From: Nocardioides immobilis
GTDB lineage: Bacteria > Actinomycetota > Actinomycetes > Propionibacteriales > Nocardioidaceae
Assembly (NCBI RefSeq): GCF_003515065.1
Contig: NZ_QXGH01000023.1
Location: 62,001-126,000 of the forward strand
Length of the DNA stretch: 64,000 nucleotides
Direction of reading: 5' to 3'
The translations under genes were made by a program, and so were the position numbers. Below the pieces are notes generated by a model. That model had not been told where the DNA came from, searched no databases, and was given only the letters and a program-made list of their open reading frames with translations. The first letter of the stretch is position 1, and each line of letters begins with the position of its first letter. This document shows positions 49,132-56,872 of this stretch, piece after piece.

Positions 49132-51129
49132 TCACCTCCGCGGCGACACGTTGCGCGCCAGCTCCTCGGGCATCGGCTCGTAGTGGGCGAACGTCCGGCT
49201 GAACGTGCCGGCCCCGTGTGACGACGCCCGGAGGTCGATGGCGTAGCGGACCAGCTCCCGCTGCGGGACGTGCGCCTTCACGAGCGCCCGGTCGCCGACC
49301 TGGTCGGTGCCGAGGAGCCGGCCGCGGCGGGCCGACAGGTCGCTCATCACGCTTCCGACCAGGTCGTCGGACACGAGCACCGCGACCTCGTCGTACGGCT
49401 CCAGCAGCGAGATCCCGGCCTGGTCGGCCGCTTCGCGCAACGCAAGCGCTCCGGCGGTCTGGAACGCCATGTCCGAGGAGTCCACGCTGTGCGCCTTGCC
49501 GTCGGTCAGGGTGACCCGGATGTCGACGACGGGGTAACCCAGCCGGCAGCCCCGCTCCATCTGGAGCCGCACGCCCTTCTCGACCGACGGGATGAACTGG
49601 CGCGGCACGGAACCGCCGACCACCTTGTCGACGAACTCGAAGCCCGACCCCTCGGGGAGCGGTTCCACCTCGATGTCGCAGACGGCGTACTGACCGTGCC
49701 CGCCGGACTGCTTCACGTGCCGGCCGTGGCCCTTGGCCGTCGCGATGAAGCACTCGCGGAGCGGGATGACGAGCTCGCGCTGCTCGACGGAGACGCCGTA
49801 GCGCTCCTTCAGCCGCTCCAGCGCGACGTCGGCGTGCGCCTCGCCCATCACCCAGATCACGAGCTGCCCGGTCTCGGCGTTGTTGTCGACCCGGAGGCTC
49901 GGGTCCTCGGCGGCGAGCCGCGTGAGCGCTGCGGACAGCTTGTCCTCGTCGGACCGGGACGCCGCCTCGATCGCGATCGGCAGCAGCGGGTCGGGGAGCG
50001 ACCATGGACGGAGCACCCGCGGTGCGTCGGGGGAGGACAGCGTGTCGCCGGTCTCCGCCCGCGACAGCCGGCCGACGATCGCGATGTCGCCGGCGAACAC
50101 GCGCGGGGCCAGCACCTGCTGCCCACCCGACGGGAACGCCAGCGCCCCGATCCGCTCGTCCTCGTCGTGGTCGTCGTGCCCGTCGGTGCCGAAGCTCGCG
50201 AAGTGCCCGGAGACATGCACGGAGGCGTCGGGATCGAGGGTGCCGGAGAAGACGCGCACCAGGCTCACCCGGCCGAGGTAGGGGTCGCTCGTGGTCTTGA
50301 CCACCTCGGCGACCAGCGGGCCGGCGGCGTCGCAGGTGACCGGCGCCGCCGCCTTCCCCTCGGGCGTGAACACGTCCGGCGGGACGTGCTCGGGCGGGGA
50401 CGGGAACGCGCGCACGCAGAGGTCGAGCAGCTCGGTCAGCCCGGTGTCGGTCTGGGCGCACACCGGCATGACCGGGAAGAAGCCGCCGCGGGCGATCGCG
50501 GTCTCGAGGTCCTCGACCAGCAGCTTCTCGTCGATCTGCTCGCCGCCGAGGTAGCGGTCCATCAGGGTCTCGTCCTCGGACTCCTCGATGATCGCCTCGA
50601 TCAGCGCACCGCGGCGGGGATCGTCGACCCCGGACCCGATCAGGCTCTCGACGCCGCCGTCGCGCAGGACATGGACCGGGAGCACCTTCTCGCCGAACGC
50701 GTCCTGGGCCGCGCCGACCACCCGGTCGTGGTCGGCCCGGGCATGGTCGAGCTTGGTGACGACGACGGCACGCGGCATGCCGACCGCGGCACACTCGCGC
50801 CACAGCTCGCGGGTGCCGTCATCGACACCCTCGTTGGCAGCGATGACGAACAGCGCGCAGTCGGCAGCGCGGAGCCCTGCCCGCACCTCGCCGACGAAGT
50901 CGGCATAGCCCGGGGTGTCGATGAGGTTCACCTTCGTGCCCTGGTGGACGACCGGCGCGACGGAGAGGGACACGGACCTGCCCTCTCCGAGGGGCACCTT
51001 CGCGAGCGCCTCGACCAGGGCGGTCTTTCCTGACTGGGTGGGCCCGACCAGCACGACGTTGCGGATCCGGTCGGGCCCGGGCGCCGCAAGGTCCTGGTCA
51101 TTGGCCTTTCTGGGGGTCTTGTCGGCCAT
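49132..51129 (-). CDS. EF-G2-like translational GTPase
   Basis: 665 aa from ATG 51129 (MADKTPRK). It has domains G through V of the EF-G fold: G1 GPTQSGKT (29-36), G3 DTPGYADF, G4 TKLDH in place of NKxD, and C-terminal domains IV-V with CRLGYPVVDIRVTLTDG and MSDLSARRGRLLGTD. The usual switch-I 'RERGITI' between G1 and G3 is missing and the loop is short. Actinobacteria carry such non-canonical EF-G paralogues (EF-G2) beside true FusA; their role, possibly under stress, is unclear. It is unlikely to be the main elongation factor. Confidence 0.93.
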   Translation of the reverse strand: MADKTPRKANDQDLAAPGPDRIRNVVLVGPTQSGKTALVEALAKVPLGEGRSVSLSVAPVVHQGTKVNLIDTPGYADFVGEVRAGLRAADCALFVIAANEGVDDGTRELWRECAAVGMPRAVVVTKLDHARADHDRVVGAAQDAFGEKVLPVHVLRDGGVESLIGSGVDDPRRGALIEAIIEESEDETLMDRYLGGEQIDEKLLVEDLETAIARGGFFPVMPVCAQTDTGLTELLDLCVRAFPSPPEHVPPDVFTPEGKAAAPVTCDAAGPLVAEVVKTTSDPYLGRVSLVRVFSGTLDPDASVHVSGHFASFGTDGHDDHDEDERIGALAFPSGGQQVLAPRVFAGDIAIVGRLSRAETGDTLSSPDAPRVLRPWSLPDPLLPIAIEAASRSDEDKLSAALTRLAAEDPSLRVDNNAETGQLVIWVMGEAHADVALERLKERYGVSVEQRELVIPLRECFIATAKGHGRHVKQSGGHGQYAVCDIEVEPLPEGSGFEFVDKVVGGSVPRQFIPSVEKGVRLQMERGCRLGYPVVDIRVTLTDGKAHSVDSSDMAFQTAGALALREAADQAGISLLEPYDEVAVLVSDDLVGSVMSDLSARRGRLLGTDQVGDRALVKAHVPQRELVRYAIDLRASSHGAGTFSRTFAHYEPMPEELARNVSPRR

Positions 51130-51185
51130 GGACCTACGTAACTCCGATGTGCCGCCGACCACAAGAGGGCGGCGCGCTCGGCTGT

Positions 51186-51329
51186 TCAGCTGGCGACGAT
51201 CTCGACGCCCTGCTCACTCCCGATCTTGATCTCCTCGTCGCCGAACAGCGCGAGGGCGCCGTACCAGGCCATCGCCGCGACGATCGCGACGCCGACGGCG
51301 AGTGCGATCCAACCGAGGACACGCCTCAT
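51186..51329 (-). CDS. 47-aa single-helix membrane protein
   Basis: A short frame from ATG 51329 to TGA 51186. The basic N-terminus MRRVLGW leads into one transmembrane helix (about 5-29, VLGWIALAVGVAIVAAMAWY), then an acidic exposed tail (FGDEEIKIGSEQG, VEIVAS). TAGCCT (51336-51341) sits 6 bases before ATG, a leaderless start like many others here, which supports a real gene. No family is recognised. Confidence 0.65.
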   Translation of the reverse strand: MRRVLGWIALAVGVAIVAAMAWYGALALFGDEEIKIGSEQGVEIVAS

Positions 51330-51345
51330 GTCCCCAGGCTACGTC

Positions 51346-51873
51346 TCAGAACTGGTAGGTGCCCACCACCATGCCGCGCGCCAGCGTCTTGAACGCGAGG
51401 TTGAAGCCGACAACGGCGGGGCTGGCGCTGCTGTCGACGCCGAGCTTCGGCTCCTTGACCGCGTGCACCACGAAGTAGTAGCGGTGCACCTGGTCGCCCT
51501 CCGGCGGAGCGGCACCGCCGAAGCGCTGCTCACTGAAGTCGTTGCGGACGTGGAACGCGCCGTCCGGCAGGGTGTCGTCGCTGGCACCCGCGCCGGTGTC
51601 GAGGCTGGTGACGTCGGCCGGGATGTCGACGGCGACCCAGTGCCAGAATCCGCTGACGATCGGCGCGTCGGGGTCGAAGCAGGTGACGACGTAGCTCTGG
51701 GTGCCCTCGGGGCCGGGCTCCCAGGAGAGCTGGGGCGAGGTGTTGCCGGCGTCGTACATCTGGTCCTGCTTGAGCGGCTGGCCGTCGGTGACGTCGGCGC
51801 TGGTGACGTCGAACGCGGGTACGGCGGGCAGCAGCTCGTACGGGTCGGGCGTGACCGGTCGGTCCAGGGACAT
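51346..51873 (-). CDS. PEBP family (YbhB/YbcL-type) protein
   Basis: 175 aa from ATG 51873 with Shine-Dalgarno AAGGAG. It has the phosphatidylethanolamine-binding-protein signatures DAGNTSPQLSWEPGPEGTQSYVVTCFDPDAP, SGFWHWVAVDIP (the D-P-D-A-P and W-H-W-V anion-pocket segments) and GGAAPPEGDQVHRYYFVVHA. It is cytosolic in this form. The biochemical role of the bacterial family is uncertain. Confidence 0.93.
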   Translation of the reverse strand: MSLDRPVTPDPYELLPAVPAFDVTSADVTDGQPLKQDQMYDAGNTSPQLSWEPGPEGTQSYVVTCFDPDAPIVSGFWHWVAVDIPADVTSLDTGAGASDDTLPDGAFHVRNDFSEQRFGGAAPPEGDQVHRYYFVVHAVKEPKLGVDSSASPAVVGFNLAFKTLARGMVVGTYQF

Positions 51874-51993
51874 GGATGCTCCTTCGAGACGGTTTTCGAC
51901 AACGGGGCAAGCACAGTCATCCAACGGCCGCGAATCTAGTCCGGGTGGTGGGTCGTTGAAAGAGGGGAAGCGCCGCCCGTCGATGATGTCCTC

Positions 51994-53235
51994 ATGGATT
52001 TCCCTCCTTACCCCTCGGGACTCCGCCTCGCCGGGCGGCGGGTAGTGGTCGTCGGCGGAGGCAACGTCGCCCAGCGGCGGGTGCCCCAGCTGATCGCCGT
52101 CGGTGCCGACGTGCACGTCGTGTCCCCGGAGGTGACGCCGGCGATCGAGGGACTGGTGGGATCCGGTGAGATCACCTGGCACCGGCGGCCGTTCGCGGAC
52201 GCCGATCTCGCGGGGGCGTGGTACGTCATCGCCGTCACCGACGACCTTGCCGTCAACGACCGCGTCAGTGAGCTCGCCGAGCAGGAGCGGGTCTTCTGCG
52301 TGCGCTCCGACGACGCGACCCGGGGGAGTGCCTGGACCCCCGCCGTCGGACGGCACGCCGGCGTCACCGTGGCCGTGCTCAGCAACCGGGAGCCGCGGCG
52401 GTCGGTGGCCGTGCGCGACGAGATCCTCGAGGCACTCCGCGAAGGCACGATCGCCGGCTCCCACGAGCACGACCGCACGCCGGGGGTCACCCTCGTGGGC
52501 GGCGGCCCGGGGGACCCCGACCTGATCTCGATCGCCGGTCGCAAGGCGTTGATGGCGGCCGACGTCGTCGTCGCGGACCGGCTGGCGCCGCGGGAGCTGC
52601 TGGGGGACCTGCCGGCCGACGTGGAGCTGGTCGACGTGGCCAAGCTGCCGCGCGGACGCAGCGCCCAGCAGGCCGAGATCAACCGCGTGATCGTGGAGCG
52701 CGCACTGGCCGGCAAGCGGGTGGTGCGGTTCAAGGGCGGCGACAACTTCGTCTTCGGCCGCGGCTACGAGGAGATCATCGCGTGCCGCGAGGCGGGCGTG
52801 CCCGTCACCGTGATCCCCGGCCTGACCAGCCCGGTCGCCGTACCGGCCATCGCCGGCATCCCGGTCACCCACCGCGGCGTCACCCACGAGTTCACGATCG
52901 TCTCCGGGCACCTTCCTCCCGGGCACCCCGAGTCGCTGGTCGACTACGCCGCGCTCGCGCGGATGACCGGCACCGTCATCTTGATGATGGCGGTGCAGAA
53001 CGCGTCGGCGATCGCGGACGCGCTGGTCGCCGGTGGCCGCAAGCCGGGCACGCCCGTCGCCGTGGTCTGCGACGGGACGATGCCGACGCAGCGGACCGTG
53101 CTCGCCACCCTGGCGACCCTCGGTCCCTGCCTCGCCGACGAGCAGGTCCAGCCGCCGGCGATCATCGTCATCGGCGAGGTGGTGCGGGTCGCCTTCCCGG
53201 ACGCGTTCCCCCCGGTCGTCGACAGCGATGGCTGA
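51994..53235 (+). CDS. cobA: CobA/CysG-type uroporphyrinogen-III C-methyltransferase fused to a siroheme-synthase N-domain
   Basis: 413 aa from ATG 51994. Residues 1-150 are a CysG-N/Met8p-type precorrin-2 dehydrogenase domain (RRVVVVGGGNVAQRR, the NAD motif, VIAVTDDLAVNDRV). Residues 162-410 are the SUMT methyltransferase (VTLVGGGPGDPDLISIAG, RFKGGDNFVFGRGYEE, PGLTSPVAVPAIAGIPVTHRG). It lacks the middle ferrochelatase-like helical part of full CysG. It makes precorrin-2 and perhaps sirohydrochlorin for siroheme or cobalamin. An 8-base overlap couples it to the next gene. Confidence 0.94.
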   Translation: MDFPPYPSGLRLAGRRVVVVGGGNVAQRRVPQLIAVGADVHVVSPEVTPAIEGLVGSGEITWHRRPFADADLAGAWYVIAVTDDLAVNDRVSELAEQERVFCVRSDDATRGSAWTPAVGRHAGVTVAVLSNREPRRSVAVRDEILEALREGTIAGSHEHDRTPGVTLVGGGPGDPDLISIAGRKALMAADVVVADRLAPRELLGDLPADVELVDVAKLPRGRSAQQAEINRVIVERALAGKRVVRFKGGDNFVFGRGYEEIIACREAGVPVTVIPGLTSPVAVPAIAGIPVTHRGVTHEFTIVSGHLPPGHPESLVDYAALARMTGTVILMMAVQNASAIADALVAGGRKPGTPVAVVCDGTMPTQRTVLATLATLGPCLADEQVQPPAIIVIGEVVRVAFPDAFPPVVDSDG

Positions 53236-54031
53236 GCTGGTCGAGATAGCGGACGCCGGCGACCCCCGGCTCGCCGACTACCGCGACCTGCGCGACGTCC
53301 AGCTGCGCAAGCACCTCGAGGCCGAGCACGGCCTCTTCCTCGCCGAGGGCGAGAAGGTGGTCCGCCGTGCCGTCGAGGGCGGCTTCCCGGTGCGCTCGTT
53401 CCTGATGGCGCCGCGCTGGCTCGACGGCCTCGCCGACGTGCTGGCCACCACCGACGCCCCCTGCTACGTCCTGTCCGAGGCGCTGGCCGAGGAGGTCACC
53501 GGCTTCCACGTCCACCGGGGCGCGCTCGCTTCCCTGGTACGACGACCGCTGCCGCCGGTCGCCGAGGTGATCGCCGGGGCGCGGTCGGTCCTGGTGCTCG
53601 AGGACATCGTCGACCACACCAACGTCGGCGCGATCTTTCGCAGCGGCGCCGCCCTCGGGTTCGACGCCGCACTGATCGCCCCGCGCTGCGCGGACCCGCT
53701 CTACCGGCGCTCGATCAAGGTCGGGATGGGTGCGGTGTTCAGCCTCCCGTGGACCCGGCTCCCCGACTGGCACGACGCTCTTCCGACGTTGTCCGACGCG
53801 GGCTTCACCACCGTCGCGCTCACGCTCGCCGACGACGCCGTACCGATCGAGGAGGCGGTCGCCGGCCTCGACAAGGTGGCCCTCGTGCTGGGCTCGGAGG
53901 GCCACGGCCTGTCCCCACGGTGGGAGCAGTCGGCCGATCGCCGCGCCGTCATCCCGATGAAAGCCGGCATCGACTCGCTCAACGTCGCCGCAGCGTCCGC
54001 CGTCGCGTGCTACGTCACCGCCCGTCGCTGA
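53228..54031 (+). CDS. TrmH/SpoU family RNA 2'-O-methyltransferase
   Basis: 267 aa from ATG 53228. An N-terminal SpoU substrate-binding domain (KHLEAEHGLFLAEGEKVVRRAVEGGFPV) leads to the SPOUT knot: VLVLEDIVDHTNVGAIFRSGAALGF, VLGSEGHGLSPRW and IPMKAGIDSLNVAAASAV, the three SpoU motifs. It methylates ribose 2'-OH in rRNA or tRNA; the site is unknown. It overlaps cobA by 8 bases. Confidence 0.94.
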   Translation: MAELVEIADAGDPRLADYRDLRDVQLRKHLEAEHGLFLAEGEKVVRRAVEGGFPVRSFLMAPRWLDGLADVLATTDAPCYVLSEALAEEVTGFHVHRGALASLVRRPLPPVAEVIAGARSVLVLEDIVDHTNVGAIFRSGAALGFDAALIAPRCADPLYRRSIKVGMGAVFSLPWTRLPDWHDALPTLSDAGFTTVALTLADDAVPIEEAVAGLDKVALVLGSEGHGLSPRWEQSADRRAVIPMKAGIDSLNVAAASAVACYVTARR

Positions 54032-54092
54032 CGAACCCCCGCGAAGTGCGTCCGACGGTGCAAGGATGCTGGCGGATCCGTCAGGAGGCGCC

Positions 54093-54461
54093 GTGTTCGA
54101 GTGGGGTTGGCAGCAGGGAACGGCCACCGTCGTCGCCCGCCGCCTGATCAAGGAGTGGCGCTCGGCGCAGACCGAGCACAGCCGCGGCATGAAGCGGCGG
54201 AAGTTCGAGTTCATCCTCGACGTCCGGCCCGACGACGGCAGCCCGCGGTTCCGCGCGACGTGTGAGAACTCCTGGCACGCCCCGGTGCAGGGTGACGAGG
54301 TGCCCGTGCAGCTCAAGCCGAAGAGCCAGAAGGTGCGCTTCGACAAGGACCGGATCCTGGGGCCGAGCGGCCCGCGCAAGCCGCAGCCGAAGGACGACCG
54401 CTGGCGCGACATGCTGGACGACGAGCCCGGCACGCCGCCACCGGCCCGGAACGACGAGTGA
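54093..54461 (+). CDS. Hypothetical protein, coupled to the serine hydrolase gene
   Basis: 122 aa from GTG 54093 (FEWGWQQGTATVV), following AGGAGG at 54083-54088. The N-terminal half looks like a beta-strand-rich OB-like or SH3-like piece with FEFILDVRPDDGSPRFRATCENSWHAP and VQLKPKSQKVRFD. The C-terminal half is charged and Pro-rich (SGPRKPQPKDDRWRDMLDD). No family recognised. The stop overlaps the start of the serine hydrolase gene (GTGA). Confidence 0.72.
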   Translation: MFEWGWQQGTATVVARRLIKEWRSAQTEHSRGMKRRKFEFILDVRPDDGSPRFRATCENSWHAPVQGDEVPVQLKPKSQKVRFDKDRILGPSGPRKPQPKDDRWRDMLDDEPGTPPPARNDE

Positions 54462-55756
54462 ATCGGGTGCAGACACCCCGCTTGCCACTGGTGCCCGACC
54501 CCATGCGGCGGATCCGAGTGCCGCGTGACCTCGACTCGGTGACCACGGTCGGGCCCGAGGCCGACCCCGTCGATGTCGGACTGACGACGGCCGATGTCGA
54601 GCGGATCTGGGAGAGCGCGCGCAGCCTCTACCGCTCCGGAGTTCATCCCGCCTTGACCCTGTGCGTCCGACGGGAGGGCGCCGTCGTGCTCGACCGCGCC
54701 ATCGGGCACGCCCGTGGCAACGGCCCCAAGGACCGCCCCGACCAGGAGAAGGTGCTGGCCACACCCGACACCCCGGTCTGCATCTTCTCGGCGACCAAGG
54801 GGATCACCGCGACCCTGATCCACCTCCTCGACGAACGCAACGTGCTGCATGTCGGGGACCGCGTGGCCGACTACCTCCCGGAGTTCGCGCGCAACGGCAA
54901 GGACGGCATCACCATCTCGCAGGTGCTGTCGCACCGGGCGGGCATCCCGAACCCGCCGAAGACGGCCTTCGACCTGGACCGGATCGACGACTGGGAGTTC
55001 CAACGCGAGCTGATGTACGAGGCGAAGCCGATCCACCGGCCGGGAAAGCGGCAGGCCTATCACGCGGTCAGCGGCGGCAACCTGCTGGCAGAGGTCGTCC
55101 GCGAGGTCACGGGCCGGAGCATCCGGGAGGTCCTCGCCGAGGAGATCCTGGACCCGCTCGGCTTCCGGTGGACCAGCTACGGCGTCGCGGCGGACGACGT
55201 CGACAAGGTCGCCTTGAGCTATCCGACCGGCCCACCGCTGGTCCCGCCGATGTCGACGTTCCTCACCCGGGCGCTCGGCGTGCACCCGGACGAGGCCACC
55301 CGGATCTCCAACGACCCCAGGTTCCTCCGGGGCGTGATGCCGGCGGCCAACGGGGTGAGCACGGCCAACGAGCTCAGCCGGTTCTACGAGCTGCTGCGCA
55401 ACGGGGGCGAGCTCGACGGCGTACGGGTCATGGATCCCCGCACCCTCCGCCGGGCGACGGCCGAGCAGTCGCACCTCGAGGTCGACTACACCCTCGGCCT
55501 CCCGATCGGGTTCAGCATGGGCTTCATGCTGGGCGGTCGCCGCGCCAGCCTGTTCGGCCCCGACACGGTCGGTGCCTTCGGTCACCTGGGCTGGGTCAAC
55601 ATCCTGAGCTGGACGGACCCGGCCCGGGCGCTGTCAGCCGCGATGATCACCACCGGCAAGGCGGCGCTCTACCCCGAGATGGGGAGGTTCCTGCAGGTGC
55701 CGATGCGGATCGGCCGGGAGGTCCCGAAGGTTCGCGACATCGGCGCCGGCCGGTGA
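54458..55756 (+). CDS. Beta-lactamase/DD-peptidase fold serine hydrolase (class C-like)
   Basis: 432 aa from GTG 54458. It has the SxxK nucleophile region FSATKGITATL and YHAVSG at the position of Y-x-N (Asn replaced, a common variant). GHLGWVN is in place of the KTG triad, typical of EstB/LACTB-like esterases. There is no signal peptide, so it is cytosolic. It likely acts as an esterase or peptidase rather than a secreted beta-lactamase. It converges on the response-regulator gene, with 12 bases between the stops. Confidence 0.9.
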   Translation: MNRVQTPRLPLVPDPMRRIRVPRDLDSVTTVGPEADPVDVGLTTADVERIWESARSLYRSGVHPALTLCVRREGAVVLDRAIGHARGNGPKDRPDQEKVLATPDTPVCIFSATKGITATLIHLLDERNVLHVGDRVADYLPEFARNGKDGITISQVLSHRAGIPNPPKTAFDLDRIDDWEFQRELMYEAKPIHRPGKRQAYHAVSGGNLLAEVVREVTGRSIREVLAEEILDPLGFRWTSYGVAADDVDKVALSYPTGPPLVPPMSTFLTRALGVHPDEATRISNDPRFLRGVMPAANGVSTANELSRFYELLRNGGELDGVRVMDPRTLRRATAEQSHLEVDYTLGLPIGFSMGFMLGGRRASLFGPDTVGAFGHLGWVNILSWTDPARALSAAMITTGKAALYPEMGRFLQVPMRIGREVPKVRDIGAGR

Positions 55757-55768
55757 CCGGCCGACGGT

Positions 55769-56785
55769 TCAGGCGCGGAGCTCCGGCTGCTGGTTGAGGA
55801 AGTGCAGCACCGCTGCGACCCGCGGGTTGTGACTGGTGTCGCGGTCGATCCCGAGCTTGTCGAGGATCCGCCCGACGTGGGCCTCGACCGTCCGGTGGCT
55901 CACGAAGAGCTCGGAGGCGATGCCGTCGTTGGACAGGCCCTGCGCCATCAGCCGGAGTACGTCGTTCTCCCGGTCGGTCAGTGACCGCAGCGGATCGGTC
56001 GCGCCCTTCATCAGCATCGCGACCACACCGGGGTCGACGGCGAGACCGCCCATCGCGACCCGGTGCAGGGCGTCGGCGAACGCCTTGAGGTCCCCGACCC
56101 GGTCCTTGAGCAGGTACCCGCGGCCGGTCGGCTCGTTCTCCAGCAGCCGCACCGCGTAGTCCGGCTCGAGGTACTGCGACAGCACCATCACGCCGACCGA
56201 CGGGTGCCGTTCGGCGATGGCGTGGGCGGTCGCGATGCCCTCCGTGGTGAAGGTCGGTGGCATCCGGATGTCGACGATGACCACGTCCACGGACACCATG
56301 TCGAGGAGACCGAGCAGCTCGGTGCCGTCGGACACCTGGCCGCCCACGACGAACCCGAGGTCCTCGAGCAGGCGGACCATCCCCTCGCGGAACAGGAGCG
56401 AGTCCTCGGCGATCGCCACCCTCGTCGCGGCGGGCGTCGCGGCCAGCTCGCGGATGGCCGCCGGACTCAGCTCGTCCTTGGGGAGGAAGCCCAGGACCGG
56501 AGCTGCGGTGATCCGGTCGCTGTAGGCCGACTGGCTCCGGCTCGACGTCACGATCACCGCGGGAGGGGTCGGGAGCTCGGCCAGCCGGCGGGCGATCTCG
56601 AAGCCGTCCGGGCCGTCCCCGAGGTGCACGTCGAGGAGCACGAGGTCCGGGGAGGTGGCGGCGACGGCCGCCATCGCCTCGTCGCAGTCGCCCACGTCGG
56701 CGACCACGTCGAAGCCGTCGTCCTCGAGGACCAGGCGCAGATACTCCCGGAACGGCGCGTGATCGTCGACGATCAGAACAGTCAC
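55769..56785 (-). CDS. Response regulator with two receiver domains and one LuxR-type HTH
   Basis: 338 aa from GTG 56785, against about 210-220 for ordinary NarL/LuxR regulators. REC1 (1-115): D7/D8, phospho-acceptor D52 in LVLLDVHLGD, T80 and K103 (GFLPKD). REC2 (about 121-240): E127/D128, D172 in VVIVDIRMPP, S203 and K227 (GYLLKD). The LuxR HTH spans about 265-325 (LTDRENDVLRLMAQGLSNDGIA, SHRTVEAHVGRILDKLG). REC1 has no HTH of its own, so this is a fusion rather than two complete regulators. Both phospho-sites look functional. It is transcribed divergently from the two kinase genes at 56873 and 58408. Confidence 0.95.
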   Translation of the reverse strand: MTVLIVDDHAPFREYLRLVLEDDGFDVVADVGDCDEAMAAVAATSPDLVLLDVHLGDGPDGFEIARRLAELPTPPAVIVTSSRSQSAYSDRITAAPVLGFLPKDELSPAAIRELAATPAATRVAIAEDSLLFREGMVRLLEDLGFVVGGQVSDGTELLGLLDMVSVDVVIVDIRMPPTFTTEGIATAHAIAERHPSVGVMVLSQYLEPDYAVRLLENEPTGRGYLLKDRVGDLKAFADALHRVAMGGLAVDPGVVAMLMKGATDPLRSLTDRENDVLRLMAQGLSNDGIASELFVSHRTVEAHVGRILDKLGIDRDTSHNPRVAAVLHFLNQQPELRA

Positions 56786-56836
56786 GGGGCAACTCTGTCA
56801 CGCGGGTCAACCGTCCCGGATCCGTGGATGCACGCA

Positions 56837-56866
56837 TTGTCGGCGGGTCGCGCGCGGGTGGAGAAT
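56837..56866 (+). promoter_or_regulatory. Possible promoter for the kinase pair
   Basis: TTGTCG (56837-56842), an 18-base spacer and GAGAAT (56861-56866) lie just before ATG 56873; GGTGGAG also offers a Shine-Dalgarno. It sits in the 87-base gap shared with the divergent regulator gene. Weak match. Confidence 0.3.
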
Positions 56867-56872
56867 CATTCG

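Noticed and set aside
54458..55756. Secreted beta-lactamase
   Set aside because: No signal peptide, Y-H-A in place of Y-x-N and no KTG box; an intracellular esterase/peptidase-like protein fits better.
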